Shown here: positions 46,097 to 54,974 of the stretch, one piece after another
How the letters are laid out: every line of letters begins with the position of its first letter
Position numbering within the stretch: the stretch's first letter is position 1
Source: Arcuatula senhousia
Lineage: Eukaryota > Mollusca > Bivalvia > Mytilida > Mytilidae
Direction of reading: 5' to 3'
Length of the DNA stretch: 64,000 bases
Assembly (NCBI GenBank): GCA_963971305.1
Contig: OZ020314.1
Location: 1,674,001-1,738,000, forward strand
Notes under the pieces: model-generated
Told to the model about the DNA's origin: nothing
Databases searched by the model: none
The model's input: only the letters and a program-made list of their open reading frames with translations
Program-made: the position numbers and the translations under genes

Positions 46097-46495
46097 CTAT
46101 TCTGACATTACATAGTCTTTCAGATAAGAAGGTGGTCTCCTGATCCTAACTGACTCTGTTCTATTTTTGTCATGGCCATTGTCAAATGTTGCTATATTCT
46201 CATCTGGACCCTCATCTAGCTGGTAACAAAAGGTTTCATCCAGATCACCTAATTTTGTCAGTTCATCAAGATGATGCAGTAGCAGAGGCGACGGCGGATC
46301 CGCTTCCCCATCACTCGAATCAGTTTCGCTGGTCGCATCTTTGTACATGTCATCTATTTGGGTAGAGGCCATTAGCTGTCCATTTATCATTGACACCAGT
46401 TCAGGATCCTCTTCCTGACTCAGAACAGCACTTGAATCATCTTCGGAAAATGAATCCAAGGCATTCGATGAAACCCCAATCTTCTTGTGTACCAC
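46097..46495 (-). CDS. Acidic C-terminal tail of pol, shifted frame
   Basis: It overlaps the end of the 46437-50405 frame. It is rich in D, E and S, and ends RIRRPPSYLKDYVMSE, resembling the basic 'RRPPxYLxDYV' end of many Ty3/gypsy pol proteins. The frame connects to pol at a run of eight C residues (G on the plus strand near 46506-46515). This is therefore probably the true C terminus, displaced by a homopolymer indel. The ATG at 46495 need not be used. Confidence 0.7.
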   Translation of the reverse strand: MVHKKIGVSSNALDSFSEDDSSAVLSQEEDPELVSMINGQLMASTQIDDMYKDATSETDSSDGEADPPSPLLLHHLDELTKLGDLDETFCYQLDEGPDENIATFDNGHDKNRTESVRIRRPPSYLKDYVMSE

Positions 46496-49400
46496 TTTGG
46501 TCCATCTGGGGGGGGTCTCTATCTTCGCACAGCTTCAACTGGTCATGGTGAATCGTCAACACTTTTTTCCTCCCTTGTATCTGATATAGGACAGGGGACA
46601 ATACCTTAACAACTACATAGGGTCCTTGCCATATTGGTTTAAGTTTCTTGCACTGACCTACTTTAGTGGCTGGGTTCAGTCTGTAAACAAGGTCCCCAAC
46701 TTGATAGGTTTTTTGGTGCAATGTTAAATCATAGTCACGCTTTTGTCGCATCTGGGCAGTCAGTAAAGCTTCCCTGGCAACTTGATATACTTGGTGAAGA
46801 TGATTCTGCAGGTTAACCACAAAACTGGGGGTATCTAAAGCCTTACAACTTAGCTTTGGCACTCCAAGTATCAAGTCTATTGGCTGGTTGACTTCTCGTC
46901 CTAACATCAACATATTTGCTGAAAACCCCGATTGCTTATTGTAGCATGACCTTATTGATCTGGCAAGCAACTGTAGATTTTCGTCCCACCTTCTTTGCTT
47001 TCCCTTTATGAAACAACGAACAGCACTCATTATTACCGCATTGTATCGCTCGACTTGACCATTGGAGCGAGGCCTGTATGGTGTTGTGCGGGTCTTTGTT
47101 ATCTCCAACAATCTGCATAGTTCTTTGAACAGTTTTCCATCAAAGTTCTTTCCCTGGTCTGTGTGAATTTGTAACGGACAGCCAAATCTTGCAAAAAAGT
47201 TATCTACCGTGACCCTTGCAATTGTTTCAGCATGCTGATTAGGAAGTGGATAAAATTCAACCCATTTGGTGAATTGATCAATGACAGCCAAAATATATTT
47301 ATTTCCTTGTTCACTTTCCACCAAAGGTCCAAGTATGTCCATATGTACTCGTTCCATGGGCACTCCCGCATGAAATTGTCCCAGAGCCCCTTTAGCCTTT
47401 CTATTTGTCCCTTTATTCAGACTGCATGTTTTACATGTTCTTACATAGAGATTAACATCGTTTCTCATCTTATGCCAAATAAATCTTTGTTTTATCCTAT
47501 CCAATGTCTTATCTCTTCCAATATGACCCGAAGTTTTGGTGTCATGGCATAACTTCATTACTTCTTCCTTAAGATTTCTGGGAACAAACAGTAAAAGTTT
47601 GGAACCACCCGAACAATGCCACGAGTACATCAAACAGCCCTCGACCAGTGATAATTGTTGTCGGCAACTCCACCAATGTTTGACTGCGGCACTTGATAAA
47701 TGTAGTTCTACCACAGCAGGTTCTGTAGTAGACCTCAGCCACCCCATGAGGATTTTAAGATCTGGATCAGCTTCCTGTTTCTCAGCCATCTCTTGAAGGC
47801 TTAAACCCTCCAACCAGTTGGCCAAGTAGTCATCATGATTATCCTTCTCACCCTCCTGGTGGCCAACATAGCCGGCGCTACCAGAAAGCTGAGAGGAAAC
47901 ATCATCCAACACACTGTGATTTGCAGTATCTCGTGACTCCTCCCCCTCCTGGTGGCCAACATAGCCGGCACTACCAGAAGGCTGGGAGGAACCAATCACG
48001 AGGCTGCAATCTGCTGGATCCTCTTCCTGGCTGATAGCCCGAACCACCAGTGGACCAATATCATCCACCTCTTCCTCAAAACTCCTCCATTGTCGGTGCA
48101 CCCTCGTACAGTAGATACAACCACCACAGGGTAAGGTTTTAAGTTCTGCCCCGGCAAAGTAATTATCGCAAGGCTCCACTGTATCTGGAATGCGAGACAA
48201 GCTGTCAGCATTGGTATGCTTTTTCCCACTTCGATGTAAAATTTTCATGTCATATTGTGACAGCTCCTCCATCCATCTTGCCAATTGTCCTTCCAGATTC
48301 TTGAATCTCATTAACCAGATAAGACTGTGGTGATCTGTTCTTACCATAAATTGGCGTCCCAAGAGGTAATTCCTAAACTGTCTGGTAAATGTAACCAAAG
48401 CTAACAACTCTTTTCTGGTGGTACAGTAGCGTTTTTGCGCTGGAGCTAAAACTTTACTGGCATAGCCAATTACAAATTCCTTTCCATCATGAACCTGCAG
48501 AAGTTCTGCCGCAACAGCAATATCAGACGCATCTGTATCCAAGATGAAGGTTTTTTCAGGAGACGGAAAATGTAAGGTGGCGGCATTAACTATGGTTTCT
48601 TTTATTTTCTCAAAGGCTTCTAGGTGTTCTTTCCTCCAATCAAATTTTGCATTTTTCTTGGTGAGTGCATGAAGAGGATAAGCTAACGTTGACAGATTTG
48701 GTATATGGTCACGGTGGTAATTAGCGAAACCTAGAAAAGACTGCACTTGCTTTTTCGTTGTAGGAATTGGCCACTTCTGTACTGTCTCAATATTTTCTGG
48801 ATTTATAGAGATTCCCTGTTCTGATATCAATTTGCCTAAATAAGCTACCTCTTTCTGGAAAAGACTACACTTCTTGGGTTTAAGCTTTAAGTTATTATCT
48901 TGGAATCTTTTGATAACAGCTTCTAGGTTGTCCAAGTGATCTTCAAAGTCTTTACCCAACACTATGACATCATCTAAATAAGCTAAACACTGCGACCAAG
49001 TGAGACCGGACAAAATCAGCTGCATGACCCGTTGGAAGAAGGCTGGACTGTTACAAAGACCAAAGCTTAACCGGACATGTTCGAACAGCCCATATTTGGT
49101 TATGAAAGCTGTCTTATGTCTGTCGTCAGGATGTATTTCAAATTGGTAATACCCAGCTGACATATCCAAACAACTCATGTACTTTGTCTCTTTTAGTTGA
49201 TCTATGCAGGACTCTATTCTTGGTAGTGGGAAGGCGTCCTTGCGGGTCACACTATTGAGCTTACGGTAATCAATACAATAACGTATTTTTCCGTCACGTT
49301 TGCGGCATATCACTGGGGCAGCAGCCCATTCAGATGAAGAAGGTTGAATAATTTTTCTATCTAGAAGGTCTTGTATGTGTTTTTCCTCCTCCTTTTCCAA

Positions 49401-50405
49401 TCCCATTGGTGTTCTTCTTAGTCCTTCCTTTGTTGGAGCAGCTTCACCAGTTTCAATCCGGTGTTGAATTCTGGTGAATTGGCCAATATCCATGTCATCT
49501 TTGGAAAAAGTTTCTTGATATTTTAACAAAAGATTGGCCAGCTGTTGGCTTTGTTGTTCATTAAGATGCTTCTTGGATCTCTCAAATAAATCTTTCAAAT
49601 GAGAGGGCATCTCTTGGGTATTTTCCATTTTCACTTGCCTAACATTAATTTGCTCTTTAGGTTGTTCTGGATCTTCCTCCAATACTTCCTCAACGTTATC
49701 AACCTCCACGGCTGTACCAATAAGCTTATCTTTCTTGAGGGTAACAAAGGTATCTGAAAAGTTTTTGAGCACAATTGGCACTTCCTTTTCACCCCTTACT
49801 ACCATGTGAGGCATCACTATCCTTTCTAAATCAGACATGGGTTGAATGCATACATCTTCGCAGCAAGGTTGATCTAGTTTAGCTGAGCACTGGACAGTAG
49901 TTTGTGGTGGAATGACAAGTCTCTTACTAAGTTTCACCCTCCTGATGGTACTTTCTAGCCCATTTTTCCGTAATCCAATGGCATAGATATTCTCTCCTTT
50001 CACAACAACGGAAAATTCCCCAATGTCTAGCAAAGCTCGAATATGGTGCAGCAAGTCCAACCCCAATATCACCGGGTCTCTGATGTCCCCCACCAAAAGG
50101 CGCCATCGTGTTTCTGTTGGACCAATCTTGAACATGGCTTTTCCCCCAGCTTGTACAGGAATACTATTTCCATTGCCTGCCCCGTTCAAGTTAAACCACT
50201 CTCCTAGAGGCATAGTTTTATCTAGTTTCCTTGCAAAACTCCTGCTAATGATGGTCGCATCTGAACCGGAGTCGGCTACTGCATTAATTCGTACCCCATT
50301 GATGGTATTTGGAATTATCAAATCTATCGTCTCTTTTCCCTTGTATACCTTCCTCGTCTGGGGTTCTGGTTTCAATGGTATGCTATCATGGTCCCTACCC
50401 TCCAT
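46437..50405 (-). CDS. pol: Ty3/gypsy pol: protease, RT, RNase H, integrase
   Basis: From ATG 50405 the protein has 1322 codons; the frame is open further upstream to the gag overlap. Domains in order: aspartic protease (ADSGSDATII, D45); RT with CIDYRKLN and YLDD at residues 476-479; RNase H (DTDAS near 621, RTDHH); an inserted segment with a 31-residue tandem duplication carrying SGSAGYVGHQEGE twice; integrase zinc finger (CHDT..GHIGR, C-x2-C in CKTCSL); and the integrase core MDILGP, HTDQG and NGQVERYN with D-D-35-E spacing. The enzyme set copies the RNA and inserts the cDNA. After the C8 run the listed frame reads out of register, so the last ~30 residues are not genuine. Catalytic residues look intact. 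Confidence 0.95.
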   Translation of the reverse strand: MEGRDHDSIPLKPEPQTRKVYKGKETIDLIIPNTINGVRINAVADSGSDATIISRSFARKLDKTMPLGEWFNLNGAGNGNSIPVQAGGKAMFKIGPTETRWRLLVGDIRDPVILGLDLLHHIRALLDIGEFSVVVKGENIYAIGLRKNGLESTIRRVKLSKRLVIPPQTTVQCSAKLDQPCCEDVCIQPMSDLERIVMPHMVVRGEKEVPIVLKNFSDTFVTLKKDKLIGTAVEVDNVEEVLEEDPEQPKEQINVRQVKMENTQEMPSHLKDLFERSKKHLNEQQSQQLANLLLKYQETFSKDDMDIGQFTRIQHRIETGEAAPTKEGLRRTPMGLEKEEEKHIQDLLDRKIIQPSSSEWAAAPVICRKRDGKIRYCIDYRKLNSVTRKDAFPLPRIESCIDQLKETKYMSCLDMSAGYYQFEIHPDDRHKTAFITKYGLFEHVRLSFGLCNSPAFFQRVMQLILSGLTWSQCLAYLDDVIVLGKDFEDHLDNLEAVIKRFQDNNLKLKPKKCSLFQKEVAYLGKLISEQGISINPENIETVQKWPIPTTKKQVQSFLGFANYHRDHIPNLSTLAYPLHALTKKNAKFDWRKEHLEAFEKIKETIVNAATLHFPSPEKTFILDTDASDIAVAAELLQVHDGKEFVIGYASKVLAPAQKRYCTTRKELLALVTFTRQFRNYLLGRQFMVRTDHHSLIWLMRFKNLEGQLARWMEELSQYDMKILHRSGKKHTNADSLSRIPDTVEPCDNYFAGAELKTLPCGGCIYCTRVHRQWRSFEEEVDDIGPLVVRAISQEEDPADCSLVIGSSQPSGSAGYVGHQEGEESRDTANHSVLDDVSSQLSGSAGYVGHQEGEKDNHDDYLANWLEGLSLQEMAEKQEADPDLKILMGWLRSTTEPAVVELHLSSAAVKHWWSCRQQLSLVEGCLMYSWHCSGGSKLLLFVPRNLKEEVMKLCHDTKTSGHIGRDKTLDRIKQRFIWHKMRNDVNLYVRTCKTCSLNKGTNRKAKGALGQFHAGVPMERVHMDILGPLVESEQGNKYILAVIDQFTKWVEFYPLPNQHAETIARVTVDNFFARFGCPLQIHTDQGKNFDGKLFKELCRLLEITKTRTTPYRPRSNGQVERYNAVIMSAVRCFIKGKQRRWDENLQLLARSIRSCYNKQSGFSANMLMLGREVNQPIDLILGVPKLSCKALDTPSFVVNLQNHLHQVYQVAREALLTAQMRQKRDYDLTLHQKTYQVGDLVYRLNPATKVGQCKKLKPIWQGPYVVVKVLSPVLYQIQGRKKVLTIHHDQLKLCEDRDPPQMDQSGTQEDWGFIECLGFIFRR

Positions 50406-50576
50406 GTCACCAGGGCCAGCATTGCCGACACTAGGTGCAGCATTGTGAGCAGGAACCGGTACCGGACTGTAGTTATCCCCACTCTTTGGGTGTAGGCCAA
50501 CATTGCCGGCGCTAACACCGCAAGGAGAGGAAATGTTTGAAGTGATAGGCGGTTGACCTGTATATGCAGTACGGAC

Positions 50577-50615
50577 CAGGGAACGGTCTACTTCCCTGTT
50601 CCCTGACCATTTAAA
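50577..50615 (-). promoter_or_regulatory. Candidate -1 ribosomal frameshift signal between gag and pol
   Basis: In sense orientation the heptamer TTTAAAT (plus 50609-50615) has the X-XXY-YYZ form, with TTA AAT in the gag frame, and lies just before the gag TAG (50588-50590). The pol frame is exactly -1 and is open across the site. Downstream, CAGGGAAC (50598-50605) and GTTCCCTG (50577-50584) can form a perfect 8-bp stem with a 13-nt loop. The spacer is only 3 nt, shorter than usual. Confidence 0.7.
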
Positions 50616-51154
50616 GGTTTATTTGGCGACAGAGATTTTTTATTCGGACACTGGTTTGCGTAATGTCCTTTCTCAGAGCAGCTAAAGCAGACGACGTCTC
50701 TTACTGGACTTCTGCCTCGGTTTGGTGATGGAGACCTTGATCTGAGTCCATTATTGAAGCTTGGGGTGGACAAAATGTTGAGTATTTTATTGACATTTGT
50801 CTCTACTCCTCCCATTCTTTCACTCAGCTTTTCTATGTTCTCAGAATTCTTTGCTACTTGAGTTTCAATACTTGATTGACGTGGTGGTTTTCCAGGTTTA
50901 TGATTAATCTTCCTAATTGTCTCGCTGTCACTATCATCACTTCCATCACTAAGGATCTGAGGTTGTTCTTCGAACTGGACTTTTCTTACTTCTGGTTTCT
51001 TGTTTCCCAGTAATAGCCGATGATTGTACATGGCACTCTTAACATATCCCAATGCCTGGTCTAATTTCTGTGGATTTTTATCCATTGCCGATAGGGCTGC
51101 TTTAACATCGTGTACCCCTTTCAAAAAAGATTCCACTGCCATATCCTCAATCAT
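50588..51154 (-). CDS. gag: gag, C-terminal nucleocapsid part
   Basis: The frame is open upstream of 51154 to about 51300. It contains MIEDMAVESFLKGVHD (end of the capsid-like region), a linker rich in K, P and S, and one CCHC zinc knuckle, CFSCSEKGHYANQCP (C-x2-C-x4-H-x4-C). It ends NGQGTGK at TAG 50588-50590, a few codons after the candidate slippery site. It joins the preceding part only after a shift at a run of six A residues (sense) near 51285. Confidence 0.85.
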   Translation of the reverse strand: MIEDMAVESFLKGVHDVKAALSAMDKNPQKLDQALGYVKSAMYNHRLLLGNKKPEVRKVQFEEQPQILSDGSDDSDSETIRKINHKPGKPPRQSSIETQVAKNSENIEKLSERMGGVETNVNKILNILSTPSFNNGLRSRSPSPNRGRSPVRDVVCFSCSEKGHYANQCPNKKSLSPNKPLNGQGTGK

Positions 51155-51228
51155 GTCCTCTGGCAGTTCTGTGTACCCGTCTGTGGCTAGCTCCTGGACT
51201 CTCTCTGCAAAGTCGTCAAGGCTTTCAT

Positions 51229-52089
51229 CTAATTGCTGCTTGGCACTGTGTAATTGCCTTCTAATGGAATGAGGCAGATCTTTTTTCCAAATCTTACAGA
51301 CATCTTATCTACCAACTGAGTGAAACTTTGTTGAACAGACGCTGGTCTGGTACTGAAATATTTCAGAGCCTTACCTCTCAAACAGAGTATAAAGTTGTCT
51401 AACATTTGGTTCTCGTCCCACTCAAATCGTTTAGCCGTGTGTTCAAATTGGATGTAATATGCCTTCCAATCAGTGTTACCGTCAAAGGAGGCTAACCTTG
51501 GAATCTGTGGCTGCTGGACAGAGGAAGGTTTCACATTTGTAGCAACATTAGAACTCTTAGCCAATTTAACCGGTTTAGTCTCCATCTTCTTTCCCGATAA
51601 CCAACTTTCTTCATAACTTTCTCCGCAACTAGTGCTACCATAATTTTGCTCTGGACGTCTTACATAGCGACTTCCTGGTGTTATGTCGTCTATTGCTCTT
51701 TTAGTTTTTGAAAATTGAAGTTCCTTTTCCAATTTGCTAACTTTTCCTTCCTTTTCTTGTAATTCTTCCATTTGATTCTCAATTCTTCTATTTAATTCAG
51801 TAACTGTCTCTTCAAGGTCTATGTTAGCATTCTGTGCCAAAGTTAGAGTAGTCTGGAGATCTTTTAATTGACATTTCAAACTATTAACATCGGTATGGTA
51901 GTCACTCAATTTAATATTTGCCTGTTGTATTTCCTTCTCCAGAACTTGGGATGCTTTTTCTATTCCCTGCAACTTATCAATCTCTGCTACTAAGCGAAGT
52001 ATTTCGTCATCCTTCTCTTTTAATTGTTCCCCATACTTTTTCCTCATTTCACTGAATCTATCATCATCATACTTTAATTTGGACTCCAT
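51229..52089 (-). CDS. gag: gag, coiled-coil and capsid-like part
   Basis: A long coiled coil (about residues 1-130, K/E/L-rich with heptads such as VTELNRRIENQMEELQEKEG). A linker follows, then a retrotransposon gag-like capsid segment: PRLASFDGNTDWKAYYIQFE, DENQMLDNFILCLRGKAL and FTQLVDKMSVRFGKK. After the homopolymer near 51285 the listed frame is out of register (CLIPLEGNYTVPSSN is not genuine). The upstream frame break is at 52075-52089. Confidence 0.85.
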   Translation of the reverse strand: MESKLKYDDDRFSEMRKKYGEQLKEKDDEILRLVAEIDKLQGIEKASQVLEKEIQQANIKLSDYHTDVNSLKCQLKDLQTTLTLAQNANIDLEETVTELNRRIENQMEELQEKEGKVSKLEKELQFSKTKRAIDDITPGSRYVRRPEQNYGSTSCGESYEESWLSGKKMETKPVKLAKSSNVATNVKPSSVQQPQIPRLASFDGNTDWKAYYIQFEHTAKRFEWDENQMLDNFILCLRGKALKYFSTRPASVQQSFTQLVDKMSVRFGKKICLIPLEGNYTVPSSN

Positions 52090-52475
52090 TTCATTTTCTC
52101 ATGTGTCATTTGATCAAGATATTGAGTCATCTGGTTAACTTGATCTGCCAGTTGAGTCTTCTCCTTTTCAAGGGTCACCACGTTCTGTTTTGCTATCAGC
52201 AATTCTGTTTTACATGAATTCAATTGCTGTTTCAACTTGTCTAGATCTTCTGCTTGGTCAGTTGGCTCTTCTCCTAGAGTCACCCAATCTGCTGTAAATA
52301 ACGGGTCCCAGATAGTGGAAGGCACCCCATCAATAAGTTTTAGATTTTCTAATGTAAGCCTTCCCTTCTCCTCTCTGGCAGCAATGATTTTCTTGGCCCT
52401 TGCTTCACCAATGTCTCTTATGGTCATCAGTTCCTCCTTTGAAGCCTTGTTAATATTGACCTTTCTCCCTGACAT
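52074..52475 (-). CDS. gag: gag N-terminal part with ComEA-like helix-hairpin-helix
   Basis: ATG 52475 starts MSGRKVNINKASKEEL, followed by MTIRDIGEARAKKIIAAREE and KGRLTLENL. The VNIN-AS-EEL...I-GIG/DIGEARAKKII..R pattern is the helix-hairpin-helix DNA-binding motif of ComEA and related proteins, unusual at the start of a gag. The rest is coiled coil running into the next part. The frame stops at TAA 52074-52076 beside an indel; the next frame continues the coiled coil. Confidence 0.8.
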   Translation of the reverse strand: MSGRKVNINKASKEELMTIRDIGEARAKKIIAAREEKGRLTLENLKLIDGVPSTIWDPLFTADWVTLGEEPTDQAEDLDKLKQQLNSCKTELLIAKQNVVTLEKEKTQLADQVNQMTQYLDQMTHEKMKWSPN

Positions 52476-53977
52476 TTTAATAATTTATTTCAATTTAATT
52501 AGATTTATTACTTTATTTAGTTTATGTTACAAAGGAAAGCATGAAACAAAACAAGTCCCGTTTTAATATTCAATTACGGCCAACATTGCCGGCTCAATAA
52601 CTGAATGTATTTATTATTTATTTATTTTACCAGTTGTTTAATTTTATCTTATAAAATTTTATCAAAAAATTCCGATCAAAACAAATACCGTTTAGTATTT
52701 AATTATGGCCAACATTGCCGGCTCATAGATTGAATTTTTATAGTATAGTTTAATTTCAGTAAATGCCAACTTAGCCGGCAAAACTGAAATGAAAAAATCC
52801 GAAATTGTTAAGAACTATTTATCTATTTCAAGAAAAAATTTATTGGTCAACAGTAACAACTATTTTATGAATAATCAATACTGCAATCAACACTGCTTTA
52901 TATCAGTCATAATAAAAGCCAGCCTTTACTATTTTATGATTCTCAATTTGATTTTTTGTTGGTGTTAAAGATATTAATTGAATTTTATAATACTTTAATT
53001 TACTATGAGTTAGCTTCCTCCTTTTTTTTCCTCTTTTTATTTACACGAGACTACACAATTCTTTTTTTTCTTTTTTAACCGCGCACAGAAGCACAAAGCC
53101 CAACTTAGCCGAACTAATATGCTACTGTGTTAAACTGTGAGATAGCACTTTTTCCTGTATAATTTGGACAGAAAGAAACTTAAATTTTTATGTGTTGAGT
53201 GTCTTGCAGTTTAAACAGTCAAGTCCAGCATAGCCGATCTTTGACTGTATTTGGAACCTTATATGTCCTTATACCTTAATGCCAAGGGTGAAAGTCTTTC
53301 AAAAAATTATCCCCCAAAATTTTTGACTCAGAAAGTTGATGTATAAATCAATCAAAAAATTTCCCCAATAATAGATAACAGCTAATAATTAAGACTTTCA
53401 ACCAAGTTCATATGAAATGAACACAAGAAAACATAGGGAGGGGGCTTTTTATTCTGTAAAAGAATGTGTAGTCAAATGTTTGTGTAATTGCACAGAAACA
53501 ACACAAATTTATTTCAATATAAATACACCTAAAATATATCTAATCAGGCACTTTATATTTATTCTAATCTCAGAAATATATGTAAATTATATATGTGTAT
53601 GTGTTTAAAAAAATATAAATGTGTATATATGTTTCAAAAAATATAAATGTGTATATGTTTCAACAATCAACAAAATCACATCACTGAAAATAGCTAAATC
53701 AGTGAACTGAAATTTCACTCCAATTTTACATACATGTACTGAGTGAAAAAACCAAAATTATCACCTCAATGACAAAATAAGGTCAGTGAAATGAAAATAT
53801 ACACAATAAATCACGTCACTGAATGAAAAAATAACAGTGAAATGACCAGAAAAATATAGTCAGGCCAGCAAAAATATAAATATTTTTTTTTTCCTGTATC
53901 GCGACGAAAACCCCGCGAAAATAATCCCGTGCAACTAATGTCAAATATTAAAGTCAATTTTTAACACCTGACACCAA
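52476..53977 (-). other. 1.5-kb leader of the LTR element
   Basis: Non-coding, AT-rich, between the primer site and gag. It holds five copies of the recurrent motif (52578, 52707, 52764, 53098, 53222; the last three diverged). A ~129-bp local duplication accounts for the first two (TACGGCCAACATTGCCGGCT and TATGGCCAACATTGCCGGCT). Confidence 0.75.
53960..53976 (-). other. Primer-binding site
   Basis: In sense orientation TTGGTGTCAGGTGTT follows the 5' LTR directly. The TGG start fits the CCA end of a tRNA. The primer may be a leucine-type tRNA, as in other bivalve gypsy elements, but I could not verify that. Confidence 0.7.
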
Positions 53978-54213
53978 TATTGCAGTTTTATATGTGGGCC
54001 TAGTGTGATGCATGGGACGTTAACATAACTTATGGTTACCTGACATTATCCCTGAGTTCACTCAATGACTGTCAAGACTCTAATATTCGGAGCTTCAGAA
54101 GGTGCGTCCGCTGGCTTCGAAGATCAGAATAGTAACAACCTTCCCATAATTCAATCGTCGTCACTTCCGGTTAGGCTGTTTCAATTATCCCCCTTTTCCC
54201 GCAATCTCCAACA
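53978..54213 (-). repeat. LTR (5' in element sense), 236 bp
   Basis: Partner of 43026-43261, with two substitutions. It is followed by the target duplicate CTAT and then the resumed Penelope terminus (AGCACACCTGTCACGTTGCC). Confidence 0.95.
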
Positions 54214-54265
54214 CTATAGCACACCTGTCACGTTGCCAAAGATCGATTTAGTGTTGGTCGAATCC
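54214..54265 (-). repeat. Penelope terminal sequence, fragment 3 of 3
   Basis: CTATAGCACACCTGTCACGT then TGCCAAAGATCGATTTAGTG continues exactly where 43025 stops, as in the intact copy at 26640-26690. Confidence 0.85.
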
Positions 54266-54970
54266 GGAAAATAAAGATTTGTACTTTACCCCGGCACCAG
54301 GGCTATTTCATGCAGGTGCGTCAGAAGAAGTTAAGTAGCAACAAACTGTACAGATTCAATTACAAAATGTGTTGATAGCCACGAAGGATGTTTCATCCTT
54401 TTCATTATATAGTTTATACATGTATATATGCTTTAAGATAGTCAATTTACATTTATATCAAAACGTTAAACATGCAGTAAATGTGTAAGTTTTGATAGCC
54501 ACAAAGGAGGTTTCGTCATTTTCTTTATAATTTATACAAGTAGATGCTTTAAAATAGTTTTTAATTCCGTTTTTACGTTTCGTTTTTTCGTTCCGTTTTC
54601 CGTTCCACCTTTTAGCAACACCCTATCAAAACTAGGTTGGTATCCCGTTGTTATCTGAACAGTACGGAGCCGGTTGCCAGCTTATATCAAAACAAGTATG
54701 GTGACCTATCAACATTTTAAGCTACTTTATCTTTTCCCTCTTTAGGCATCAATTTCAAAAAACTCATTACTTGAAAGTCACCCTCGAACATCCTTTAAGT
54801 TAAATTTATAATTTTTACATAATAAATCATTTGTTTTTGCCTCATCAGTCCTCTTATTCTATTATAACAGGACGAAGAACCTAAAAGATATATCTCCTGG
54901 CTTTAACTAATTTGTTTGCCACTTAGGCACGAGCACGGGATTTTTATTCTTTAATTTTAGGTTACAACTT
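54266..54970. other. Stretch without a gene; ~120-bp local duplication
   Basis: TGATAGCCACGAAGGATGTT (near 54372) and TGATAGCCACAAAGGAGGTT (near 54493) start two similar units. Nothing else was recognised. Confidence 0.4.
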
Positions 54971-54974
54971 CGGC

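Larger units (their letters stand above)
43026..54213 (-). mobile_element. Ty3/gypsy LTR retrotransposon carrying a TatD-type nuclease gene
   Basis: An 11.19-kb element, transcribed on the minus strand, with 236-bp LTRs at each end and a 4-bp target duplication CTAT (43022-43025 and 54214-54217). Order in the sense direction: LTR, primer site, ~1.5-kb leader, gag, pol in the -1 frame, an acidic pol tail, a zinc-finger plus TatD ORF, 3' region, polypurine tract, LTR. The LTRs differ at only two positions, so insertion is recent. Despite this there are frame breaks in gag (two), the pol tail (one) and the nuclease gene (one), at least two next to homopolymers. No envelope gene was recognised. 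It is inserted in a Penelope terminal sequence. Confidence 0.95.

Noticed and set aside
47232..47796. Plus-strand ORFs opposite pol
   Set aside because: Antisense shadows of the integrase and linker region.
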